Origin: Sphingobium scionense
Lineage (GTDB): Bacteria > Pseudomonadota > Alphaproteobacteria > Sphingomonadales > Sphingomonadaceae
Direction of reading: 5' to 3'
DNA length: 64,000 bases
Assembly (NCBI RefSeq): GCF_014197035.1
Contig: NZ_JACIEU010000011.1
Coordinates: forward strand, 140,603-204,602
Shown here piece after piece: positions 52,719 through 62,600 of the stretch (positions are counted from its first letter, which is position 1; every line of letters begins with the position of its first letter). The notes under the pieces were generated by a model, which was given only the letters and a program-made list of their open reading frames with translations, was not told the origin of the DNA and ran no database searches. Both the position numbers and the translations under genes were made by a program.

Positions 52719-54128
52719 TCAGTCCTGCAACACCCAGGTATCCTTGACCCCGCCGCCCTGGCTGGAATTGACCACCAGCGATCCTTCGGTCAGCGCCACG
52801 CGGGTGAGGCCACCGGGCACCAGCCGCAATTGCTTGCCGACCAGGCAATAGGGACGGAAATCGGCATGGCGACCGACCACGCTGGCCGGGCCGAGCGTCG
52901 GCACGGTCGACAGGTCGAGCGTCGGCTGGGCGATGAACTCGCCGGGATTGGCCTTGATCCGCTCGGCATAGGCCTCGACCTCGGCCTTGCTCGCCTTGGG
53001 ACCGATCAGCATGCCATAGCCGCCTGAACCATGGACTTCCTTGGCCACCAGCTCGTGCAGATGCTCCAGCACATAGGCCATTTCGTCGGGCTTCGAACAT
53101 TGCCAAGTCTGGATATTGTCGAGGATCGGCTCCTCGCCCAGATAGAAACGGATCATCTCGGGCACATAGATATAGACCGCCTTGTCGTCGGCGATGCCCG
53201 ATCCGGGCGCCGACGCCAGCGTCACGCCGCCATTGCGATAGACGCTGAAGATGCCCGGCACGCCGAGCAGGCTGTCGGGGCGGAAGACCAGGGGGTCGAT
53301 ATATTCGTCGTCGATCCGGCGATAGATGACATCGACCGCCTTGGGGCCGAGCGTCGTCTTCATCCAGACGCGGTCATTGTCGACGAACAGGTCGGCCGGC
53401 TCGACCAGTTCGACGCCCATCAGGTCAGCGAGGAAGCTGTGCTCATAATAAGCGCTGTTGAGCGAGCCTGGCGTCAGCACCACCACCACCGGATCGCCCT
53501 TGCAGGCGGGCGGCGCGACTTCCTTCAGGCTCTTGAGCAGTTCGGCGGGATAGTCATCGACCGGCGCGACCACGCCCTGCGCGAACAGTTCGGGGAACAT
53601 GCGGGTCATGATCTCGCGATTTTCGAGCATGTAGGACACGCCCGAAGGGGTGCGGCAATTATCTTCCAGCACCTCGAAACTGCCCGGCCCGGTGCGCACG
53701 ATGTCGATGCCGACGATATGGCTGTAGACCTTCCCCGGCGGGGTGAAGTCGGCCATTTCTGCCAGATAGGCGCTGTTGCGATAGATGATGTCGGCCGGCA
53801 TGATGCCCGCCTTCACGATCTCACCGCGATGATAGACATCGTGCAGGAAGGCATTGAGCGCGCGGGCGCGCTGGCGAATGCCCTTGTCGAGGATGCGCCA
53901 TTCGTTCGCGGTGAAAATGCGGGGCAGCAGGTCGAAGGGGATCAGCCGTTCCGGATCGCCCCCCTCGCCATAGACGGCGAAGGTGATGCCGATGCGCCGG
54001 AAGATCGCTTCCGCCTCATCCATGCGACGATTGAGCCCGGCTATGCCTGTCCGCTCCACCCATTTCTGCACTTCGTCGTAACAGGGGCGCAGCGAACCAT
54101 CAGGCTCAAACATTTCATGGAAGGGCAA
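52719..54128 (-). CDS. circularly permuted type 2 ATP-grasp protein of the Anbu operon
   Basis: A 469-residue ATP-grasp ligase of the circularly permuted type 2 family, which should join a carboxylate to an amine using ATP. Recognisable stretches are EMFEPDGSLRPCYDEVQKW at the start, DIVRTGPGSFEVLEDNCRTPSGVSYM, and GSGGYGMLIGPKA (nucleotide loop). The start is taken as a TTG at 54128 because GGGAGGAA lies eight bases upstream and the protein then begins at the conserved PFHEMF; an ATG at 54113 is the alternative. It is the first gene of the Anbu operon. Confidence 0.93.
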   Translation of the reverse strand: MPFHEMFEPDGSLRPCYDEVQKWVERTGIAGLNRRMDEAEAIFRRIGITFAVYGEGGDPERLIPFDLLPRIFTANEWRILDKGIRQRARALNAFLHDVYHRGEIVKAGIMPADIIYRNSAYLAEMADFTPPGKVYSHIVGIDIVRTGPGSFEVLEDNCRTPSGVSYMLENREIMTRMFPELFAQGVVAPVDDYPAELLKSLKEVAPPACKGDPVVVVLTPGSLNSAYYEHSFLADLMGVELVEPADLFVDNDRVWMKTTLGPKAVDVIYRRIDDEYIDPLVFRPDSLLGVPGIFSVYRNGGVTLASAPGSGIADDKAVYIYVPEMIRFYLGEEPILDNIQTWQCSKPDEMAYVLEHLHELVAKEVHGSGGYGMLIGPKASKAEVEAYAERIKANPGEFIAQPTLDLSTVPTLGPASVVGRHADFRPYCLVGKQLRLVPGGLTRVALTEGSLVVNSSQGGGVKDTWVLQD

Positions 54129-54354
54129 GTTGTCGTTCCTCCCTCGGCCCTCGGCCGGTTGTGCATTGCAACAATAGTGCGCCGCATCGTTGCGATTGCA
54201 AGACAAAAATGGCGGAGCCGAAAAAGCGTTCCTTCGGCCATGTCAGGATTGCGGAAATAGGTCGCGCCGATCGTTTATACGCGCGTAGAAGAGCGCGCGA
54301 CGGGGCCGCTGGTCGAGCGTTCAAAAAAGAATGTAGATTTTTGCAATCGACCCG

Positions 54355-54383
54355 TTGACCACTGTCCATCCCCTGCGTATAGC
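54355..54383 (+). promoter_or_regulatory. sigma-70-type promoter of tRNA-Met
   Basis: TTGACC (54355-54360) and TATAGC (54378-54383) are separated by exactly 17 bases, close to the housekeeping consensus. The -10 box lies 41 bases before the mature tRNA, leaving room for a short 5' leader. Confidence 0.75.
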
Positions 54384-54424
54384 GCCGCCTCACCGCAGGG
54401 AAACACCCCCTGCGAGGCCCATGG

Positions 54425-54501
54425 GGCGGAGTAGCTCAGCTGGTTAGAGCAGCGGAATCATAATCCGCGTGTCGGGGGTTCAAGTCCCTCCTCCGCTACC
54501 A
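54425..54501 (+). tRNA. tRNA-Met (anticodon CAT)
   Basis: A 77-base tRNA with the CCA encoded. The acceptor arms GGCGGAG and CTCCGCT pair with one terminal G-T wobble, the D arm starts GCTCAGCTGGTTAGAGC, the anticodon loop ATCATAA gives CAT, and GGTTCAAGT forms the T loop. The body matches elongator tRNA-Met of alphaproteobacteria; a lysidine-modified tRNA-Ile2 also carries CAT, but its body differs. An integrase remnant begins 190 bases downstream, so the 3' end served as an attachment site. Confidence 0.95.
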
Positions 54502-54691
54502 TTTCCAAGACATCGAAATGATCGCAAAACCGTCGCTTTCCAGCGACTTACAGGCGATGTTGAGCATTATGTCGAATTTTCCCGCAAATGCCCCGGATGG
54601 ACTGGATTGGCCTGATTTGGCCCCGGTTTGACAGGAATTGTGCGCAAATTTGTGTCATGCTTTTCTTCGCCTCGAGACGATCGAGGTCATC

Positions 54692-55592
54692 ATGGAAACC
54701 CCGAAAACATTGGCTCCAGCGCAGATCGAAATGTTGGGACAAGGCCGCCATTCCGATCCCGCCGTGCCCGGCCTGTGTCTAAAAGTGGACGACAAGGGAC
54801 GGCGCACCTGGTGGTACAGACGCCGTATCGCGCGCGCAAAAACGATCATAACCAAGCAGTTGGGTGCATTTCCTGCCTTTTCCATAGCGGCGGCCCGCCA
54901 ATGGGCAATGCAACTCAATGAAGCGACGCAGCGAGGCGAAAATCCTCTGGCGATCCAGCGCGCCGAAGCGGTACGCACGGCGATGACGCTCGACAAGGCG
55001 CATCAGGCCTAAATCACCGCCATCAGGCGCGGGGATCGCAAGAAACGATCAGTGACAAACAGGGCATCTACGATCGTGACATAGGCCCTCGCCTCGGCGC
55101 GAAGATATTGAGTGAACTCACGGAAAATGACTGCTGGGACGCGGTCTATGACAAGGCGAAGGGTTCGCGCTACCGCGCCAACAAGATGGCCGGCAGCTGA
55201 GCTATTTTCTCAAATGGTGCGCGGTACGCGAGGGACGCATGGAGGCGATCGAGCTTGCCGCCCACCCTGCCCCGACGCTCAATTCCAACTGGTTCGATAC
55301 GGGGCCGGCAGCCAACCAGCGCTTCCTGGATGAACCCGAGCTCTGCCTCTGGCTCCGGGCGCTGGCGCCCGAACCGCTCGACGTTCGCCGCGCGCTCCTC
55401 CTTCCCCTTCTGACCGCTGCGCGGCGCGGAGTGCTCTTCGGGGCAAGCGCCTGCGAATTCTCCAATTGGCTATGGACGCTGCCTGCCGATCGCTCGAAGA
55501 ATGGCGAAACCAACTTCGTGGCGCTGGGTGCCTGGGGACGTTTTCTCGCCCAGACCAATGCGCGCTGGCTCATCCCCTCCCCACGGGTCGAT
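54692..55592 (+). pseudogene. tyrosine-type integrase, frameshifted and truncated
   Basis: Remnant of a tRNA-targeting tyrosine integrase. The first frame (54692-55012) holds the N-terminal arm DNA-binding domain (PGLCLKVDDKGRRTWWYRR, then a LGAFPAFSIAAARQWA core) and stops at 55012. A second frame (to about 55198) holds ISDKQGIYDRDIGPRLGAKI and the core-binding part. A third frame (about 55200-55592) holds SYFLKWC through the start of the catalytic domain with LLTAARR and RSKNGETNFVAL. At least two frameshifts separate the pieces, and the C-terminal His-Arg-Tyr region is missing. It lies directly behind tRNA-Met and marks an old genomic island whose cargo is gone. Confidence 0.85.
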
Positions 55593-55688
55593 GCGATCGG
55601 GGCGCAGGGTCGAGCGCACCAGGTCGCGCATGGCGATATCGGGCGCCCGGGTCCGCAGTGCTACAGTATCGGCTGCCGGGCTCTGCAC

Positions 55689-55976
55689 CCGCATCAGCCG
55701 ATCGTCAGCGCCAGACCAGAATTCGAAATCGACCAGATGCTCGTCATTGACGACGATCAGCAGGTCATAATCGGATTTATAGCCGCCCACCGGGTCATCC
55801 ACCCAGCCGCCACGCGCATAGGAGCCGTAGAGCACGATCTTCAGGCTACACGCCTGTTTGTTCCATTTCTGGTTACGTCCAGCCTGGGCTTGCTCAAATT
55901 ATTCGAAGAGCACACGCACAGCATGCGCGAGTTCACGCTGTTTGGGCGAAGGCAGGAAATCGAGGTCGGTCCTCAT
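55689..55976 (-). pseudogene. MNT-type nucleotidyltransferase, nonsense-mutated and truncated
   Basis: Starting at an ATG at 55976 behind a good GAAGGAG site, the frame reads MRTDLDFLPSPKQREL and stops at an in-frame TAA (55899-55901). Read through, it continues to the nucleotidyltransferase core VLYGSYARGGW ... SDYDLLIVV with the GSx8-DxD-type catalytic residues present. Recognisable homology ends near 55689, before the C-terminal HEPN part that usually follows. The remaining 96 bases to the integrase remnant match neither. Such MNT-HEPN proteins are toxin-antitoxin-type or defence-related; this copy is dead. Confidence 0.75.
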
Positions 55977-56194
55977 TTCTCCTTCTAACCATATTGTTTC
56001 ACAAAAGGGAATCCACCTGCGCGCTCCGCCGACCGAGCAACGTCCGGACCGCGATCATGCAGGCATTTCGCCTCCAATTTCAAGAATGCAGCAAGCAGGA
56101 CATGTCATCCGAACCGCCCAATCCCATGGGGACTGTCAACGGCCTGACACGCCATGTCATTGAAATGCCATCAAAGCGCACCATATGCGGCCTG

Positions 56195-56273
56195 TCGCCC
56201 CCATCCCCCCGGGGAGCGCCCCTCCCTGAACTATTGCTCCGCCGATGAGATTTCTCCGGCGGGGTTATTTTTT
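56195..56273 (+). ncRNA. candidate small RNA with its own promoter and terminator
   Basis: A promoter-like TTGAAA (56160-56165) and TATGCG (56184-56189, 18-base spacing) precede an approximately 80-base transcript. The transcript would contain a GGGG-AGCG-CCCC hairpin (56211-56222), a CU-rich single strand and a strong terminator (56237-56273). No ribosome-binding site or open frame fits. The -10 is a weak match, so expression is uncertain. Confidence 0.35.
56237..56273 (+). terminator. strong intrinsic terminator without an upstream gene
   Basis: CTCCGCCG (56237-56244) pairs with CGGCGGGG (56257-56264, one G-U) and the loop can add GAG/CTC pairs. It is followed by TTATTTTTT. The nearest protein-coding sequence on this strand is the integrase remnant more than 600 bases away, so an unrecognised transcript probably ends here. 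Confidence 0.75.
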
Positions 56274-56567
56274 GCATCGGCAGATGGCATGCGCCCAAAC
56301 TACCAACGGCAAACAATGGGACTTTGCAGACCGTCGGCTTAAAAGTTTTGAACCGGAATAAGCCGACATAGCATATATGGCGCACCGATGGACTGAGGGC
56401 CGCAACGCGCCCATGCCCCCATTTAATTGCCCGATCTCCGTTCCCAGAACTGGGCATTCGCAGATATACCATCAACCACTGGCGGGAGCGGCCGGGCATG
56501 GTCCATTGTCTATGGTCAGGTCCGGTGGATTGTTTGCTAACGGCTGGCCTTGGCACAACATGGAGAC

Positions 56568-56598
56568 GGCGAGGCAAATTCGTGAAAAGTGCCTCGCC
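56568..56598 (-). terminator. stem-loop downstream of the autotransporter
   Basis: GGCGAGGC and GCCTCGCC form a perfect 8-bp stem around a 15-base AT-rich loop, 27 bases behind the autotransporter stop codon. No T-run follows on the minus strand, so it is a weak terminator candidate or a 3' stabilising hairpin. Confidence 0.45.
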
Positions 56599-56624
56599 GC
56601 TGCAATGTTGCGATCGGCACGATC

Positions 56625-59600
56625 TCAGAAGGCGAATTTCATCCCGACATTGGCCGAAGCGCGGCGATCATCCTCGCTATAGGTCTGCGACGCGTTGGCA
56701 AAGAGCGAGAGAGCCGAACCTACCCGCATTTCCGCGCCACCGCTTACGCTGCCAACCAGGCCGCCCCGACGGGCACCCAGCGATAGCAATCCCTGCTCGG
56801 ATCCGGAGAAGCCAGCCAGCGCTTCGACACTGCGTCCCTGCAACTGATATTGCACGCCCAGCCGCACGAAGGGACGGAAGCCGGCATTGGAAGCGCGGCT
56901 GCGTCCCAAGGCGACGCCGGCGTCGGCGAACAGTGCGTCATGATCGTCCTTGGCAACGTCAAGCGCCCAGACGCTGCTGCTGCCTTCGCTGAGGCCCGTG
57001 CGGGTCGTTGCGACATAGGTGACACCGATATCCGGGTTTGCCGCCCAATCGCCGCCCAGCGCCGCCTCATAGGAAAGCGACAGGTCGCCGATCCAGTTCT
57101 TGAGGCGGAAGCGGCCATGCGCCTTGCTGCCGTCGGGCGTCAGGCGATCGGTGTCGGCGTCGAGTTGGTGATAGGCCAGCGTCGCGTCGAACCGCAGCGC
57201 CCGCAGCGCATAGCTGCCGGCAAGGCCAGCCAGCCAACCATCGGCATCGGTCTGCGATCCCAGCTGGCGCAGCGTCTGGCGGGAGTCGAGATAGCCGCCA
57301 AAGCCGGCAACCGACCAGCGATCGGTTCCGATGCCCAGGCCGCCGAGCAGGCCATAGCTGCGCGAACGACTGGCCGACAGGCCGGTCTGGTCATCCGCCG
57401 AGATCCGACCGAGGCCGCCCAGATACTGGCCGATGCTGAAGGCGCGGGGTGCTTCGTCCGCTGACAGGCGGGCAATGCTGCGCGCAGCATTGGCGATCGC
57501 AAGGCCATTCTCCACGCCCATCTGGCTGGCGGAGGCATAGGGTTCGGCGGTCAGACGCCCAAAGGCTGCCGCGCTGGATGCGCCCGATGCCGTTGCCAGC
57601 ACGGGCAGGGCTTCGATCAGCCCTTCGCTGGCCGTGCCCGATGCAATCACGGCATTGGTGTAGTCGATCGCCCGCTGGACCTGCCGCGTATAGCTGCCAT
57701 TGTTGAGGAACTGGCCGAGCAGGCGGATGCGGTCATCGTCCTGGACGATGAAACCGAACAGCGTGTCGGGCTTCACGATTTCGCTGTAGCTGCCGGAAAT
57801 GCCGCCATGGGCGATGATGAGATCCAGTGTGGTACCGGGCTTGATTTGCTGATCGGCGCTCAACACCAGGCTCGCACCCTGCGCAATCGTCAGCGTGCCG
57901 GAAATGACCAACTGATCGGAGACGGCGGGCGTCAGTTCCATCAGGGTGGTCGATCCGCCGGCCAGGGCGACATTGCCGGTAACGATCATCGTGCCGGGCG
58001 ATGTGCCCGGGCTCAGCGTGCCTGCAACATGGATGTCGCCAATCACGGTGCCCGCCGCTCCAAAGATCGCCCCCTGGCGCACCAGGATGCTGCTGCCCCG
58101 GATGATCGAGCCGGCAAGACCGACCAGGCGACCACCACTCAGGTCGATCGCGCCGAGATCGGCGGTGCCCGACACGGTGGCATAGCCGCGGCCCATGTCC
58201 AGGCCAGCGATATTGCTGACGGTGGTGAAGCGCACAGGGGCGCTGGCGCTGCCGCCATGGAGCAGGATGCGATTGCTGCCCCCGCCGCCATCCACTGCGC
58301 CGGCGAACAGGCCGTTGATGGTGAAGCGATTGTCGCCGTCGCCGAAGGTCAGCCTATCGGCGGCCAGTGAAGCGCCGGTGGCGAGCGTCAGGTCGCCCTG
58401 CACGCTCAGGTTCTGCAGCGTGAAGCCGTTGACCAGGGTCAGCGTAGCGCCGCCCTGCGCCAAGAGCGCCTCGAACCCGTTCAGGCTATGGCCGTCCAGC
58501 GTCCGTGCATTGGCCAGCGCCAGTGACAGGCTGTCCTGGCCCGCGCCGCCCGACAAGATGCCCTGCCACAGGGCACCATCAGCGAGGCGCACGACATCGT
58601 CACCGCCACCCATGTCGATCTGCCCCAACAGCCGGCCGCTGGCTGCGATGTCGAGCTGTTCGCCGGTCTCGCCGAAGCGCAACGCGCCATCGGCACTGCC
58701 GAGCTGGCCAGTGACGGTCAGGCGGCCGCCAGCCAGCGAGATGGTCTCGAAGCCGATGGCGGTACCGGCCAGCGTGACCGGCCCCTGCGCGGTGAAGGTC
58801 AGACTGTCCTGGCCCACGCCGCCATCATAGCGACCTGCCGCACGCGTCAGGTCGAAGGTCAGCGCGTCGTTGCCGGCGCCGAACTGCACGGCACTGACGT
58901 CGCCGGTCAGGCGCAGCTGCTCCTGGCCGTCGCTGCCCAATATCTGGCCGACGAATTGGCCGTTGGTGGCCAGGTTCAGGTTCGTGCCTAGCAGCGTGAT
59001 CGCATCATAGCCCTGGCCAAGCCCCAGCGTCAGCGTGCCCTGTCCCTCCACGGACAATTGCTCGAAGCCGACCTGAGCACCGATGCCGCTGTGGTCGCCC
59101 GTCAACATGACGCGGTACAGATCGGTTCCGGCGCCGCCATCGACTAGGCCAGCGCTGCTGCGGGCGCCTTCGGTGAAGCTGTCATTGCCCGCGCCGAGCA
59201 GGACCGGGCCACCGATGACGCCGTCATTGACTATGCTGTCATCGCCGCCAGCAAGGTCGATGCCACCGCTGATCGTGCCGGCATTGCGCACGCCGTCATT
59301 GCCGGCGCCCCCGGTGATGGTGAAGGCACCATCGCTGCTTAGCGTTTCGCCAGCCGCCACCGAGATCGTGCCACCGTCAAGGCCGATCGTGGCGAAGCTG
59401 AAGTCGCCCGAATAGGTGACATCGCCTTCGCCGATCTGGGCGAAGCGCTCGAAATTGACGAACTGGTCGGCATTGATCGCGCCGCCGCCGGTGGCATCGA
59501 CGATGAAGCTGTCGGTGCCGGCGCCGCCATCGACGATGCCCTGCATGATCGCGCTGGCGAGCTGGGTGAAACTGTCATCGCCATCGCGCAGATAGACATC

Positions 59601-62600
59601 GCCGACGATCGTGCCGCGGTTGACGATCACATCGTCGCCAAAGCCCAGGTCGATATCGCCGCGGATGATGCCGCTGTTGGTAAGGTGATCATCATGATCG
59701 CCGATGCTCTGGATCGCACCGGCCAGACGTGTCGTGCCAAGCAGCAGTGCCAGACCATCGTCCGAAGCGAGCACCGTCCCGGTCCGACCGTTGATCTCGC
59801 CGCCGTTGTCGATGTCGATTGTCAGGCTCGACAGAATGGTGGTCGAGGCATCGCCAAGCGCTTCGATGACGCCGCCCTGCGCATTGGCGACCTTCAAGAC
59901 CGAGCCGGACACCCCCGAAGCGTTGATCGCCGAAGCAGGTGCCGTATAGAAATAATCCTCCCAATAGTCGTAGAAAATCAATGAACCGCCACTATTGGCA
60001 CGTAATACCCCGCTGTTCGCAACTATGAAACTACCGGTTAATTCGAAGATGTCATCCAGGTTGATCGCCGCCCCCCCTTTGGCAGAGGATTCGATCGTCC
60101 CGCTATTACTGATACCGACAACGCTTCCCGCACTGCTGGAAGAAAGGCTGATGTTTATCCCGCTCCCGAACGCGGTAGAGATCCTGCCTGCGTTGCGGAT
60201 TTCAACATTGGCCGGTTCGTCAGCGTAAAAATAGCCTTCTACGCGACCTGAGATTACTCCTGCATTGTTGAAGGTTATTTCGCGCAGTTGGTTGCTATAC
60301 AAACTAACGGCCAGGCCGTAATGATCGTTGCCGTTAATAATTCCTGAATTGCCAAATAAAAGTGTGTTGATATTCGTGATCGACACGCCCGCATATTCGG
60401 TATCATCTTTTCCGATCACCGCGCTGTTTGCAAAGGCACCCACGGCACCGGAAAATGCCGAAATATCCGCTTCATTGGAGAAACTCGCTAAAGGCTCCAA
60501 CTCCAGTTCGAAAGGATAAGCATAGACACTACCGGTTATGACACCGCCGGATTGCGCACGATTGACGATATGGCCGTTGCCACCAATCGCGAAACCATTG
60601 GCGATGGGTTCGGCTGATTCCAGTGTCAGAACCGTATCAAGCCCCTCCGCGCGAACCAGCTGCGCTTCAAAATTCACCCCCGATACCGTCCCGAGGGTTA
60701 CAGTCCCGCTGCTTTCAAACGTCTGGCCGAAAATGTCAAATCCGTCGCCCCCGTCGATAATGCCCGAAACGCCTATGTCCTGCCCCTTTGACAGAAAGAT
60801 GTCGTTCGCTGCCCCGAACAGCAGATCCCCATTCAGCCTACCGCCATCGGAAATGTAGAGGCCGCTGGCATAGCCGCGACCGTAAACGCTGTAGGCCATA
60901 TCCACAGTGCCGGTGATGATGCCCGCATTTCTGATCGACCCGCCATTACCGACCTGGATCGCGCCGCTTTTGCCATCAATCGTGCCATCGGCGCCGTTAA
61001 CAAGAGCCAGCGATCCAGAGCCAGCGATCGCGACCCCGTTTGTACTGCGCAACACACCGTTGTTGTTGATTTTAGTGGCATTAAAGTCGGCAACCACGGC
61101 GCGACCATTCATGCTGATCGTACCGCTATTGGTCAAATATGGTGCAACAACTCCAACAGATGTCGTTCCGTTTTCAAATTCGGCAATAAGGCCATTATTA
61201 TATACATGCCCCGCGCCGCTGATAGCCGCTGCGCCATCGACAAGGATGACGCCATTATTCGTAACCTCAACCCCTCGACTGATTGCGGCCACATAGCCGT
61301 ATGGAGGTATCGCGAAATTCTGGAAGGTCAGCGTGCCGTCGTTGATGAAGCTGCTTTCATAGCCCAGCGCGACCATGGCGCCGTAGGAAGGATAGCTGCC
61401 GGTTGCGCTCCGTATAGCCGTCAGCGCCCCCCTGCTCCTGACCAACAGTGCCGAATTATTGTAGCTTTCGCCCGGCAGTCTGATCCCATCAACGATGCTG
61501 AGGAATCCCTCTTCCGCGAAATTGAAGTCCGCAGCCAGTTCGACTGTGCCTTGACCGGCCAAAACGAGACTGTCGCTTTGTGTTGCCTGCGCACTGAGGA
61601 GGAGGGTCGCATCCTGCGCGACCTCATAGCTGACCGCGCCGAAGCCGGCGAGGCGACCGAGAGTCGCACTGGCATCGGTTGCGGCCATGTAACGAAGACT
61701 TGCGCCATTGCCATGGACGGTGCCGTTGAAACCATCGAACATGGGGCCGCCCGACACCGGTAGAGACACTGCGAGGGTATCGCTGCTGCCCAGGATGAGG
61801 TCGCCATTGAGGATCCCCCCCTGCAGTGCAATGTAGCTGTTGCCATAGCCGTAAATAGAATTGCTGGCGAGGTTGACGGTTCCGTTGATCGTACCCGCAT
61901 TGGCAATCGTGCTGCCATAGACTGAATAGTTGGAATTTTGCGGACCAATCGCCAAAGTCCCGCCCGAAATGACACCGTCTGCTTCGTTCAACAAACCGCC
62001 GCCGGTCATCGCCACCGCAATTTGGGGAGAGGAGATGGTGCCGCTGTTCTTGAGGCTGCCGTTAAGCAAGACGCCTGCGGTGGCGCCATCAATCAGTCCG
62101 TTGTTGATCAGGGACGGACCATAATAGGTATCGACGTGCAGGGCGATATCGCTGGTCGAACGGATCGTCCCGAAATTCACCATGCTGCCCGATCCGAAGT
62201 AGATCGTCCGGTTCGTAGAGGTTATATCGCCTTCATTGGTGAATTTAGTCGAATGGAGCGACAGCGCATTGCCTTGGACACTGATCGATCCACTATTGTC
62301 GAACGTCATCTGACCGAACGACAGAGCCGTCGTGTAGGGGGCCGCGTATGCGGCATTGATGATACCCTCGTTTCGGAAGGTCAGGCCATAGCCATAATAG
62401 TCGCCCGCCGAGATTGTGGCGTTCGGCTCCGTCAGCATGATCCTGGTCTGGTTACTGATAGTTCCATTGCCGGCCATGAACAGGGAAGCGTTCGCGACGA
62501 AACCATCGACTAGCGCAACATTTGCCGTGTTCAGCGCTGTGATGCGGACTTGTTCAAATCCGGGAAGTGCGATGCGCTGATTGATGATGCCGTCGGCCTC

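Larger units (their letters stand above)
55977..56624. other. gene-poor stretch between the integration scar and the autotransporter
   Basis: I find no convincing protein gene in these 648 bases. The stretch holds the candidate small RNA at 56195-56273 and a stem-loop at 56568-56598 behind the autotransporter. The rest has mixed composition and no further repeat that I can see. No second copy of the tRNA-Met 3' end, which would mark the far attachment site, is visible here. Confidence 0.6.

Noticed and set aside
50321..52747. 808-codon plus-strand frame opposite the Anbu operon
   Set aside because: It spans three recognised minus-strand genes and shows no homology; it is an antisense shadow.
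54502..56624. Second attachment site (copy of the tRNA-Met 3' end) that would close the island
   Set aside because: I looked for another copy of the T-loop and acceptor sequence downstream and saw none; the far end was probably lost in the deletion or lies outside the window.
59083..60858. Plus-strand frames opposite the autotransporter
   Set aside because: They mirror the repetitive coding pattern of the passenger and have no recognisable domain or ribosome-binding sites.
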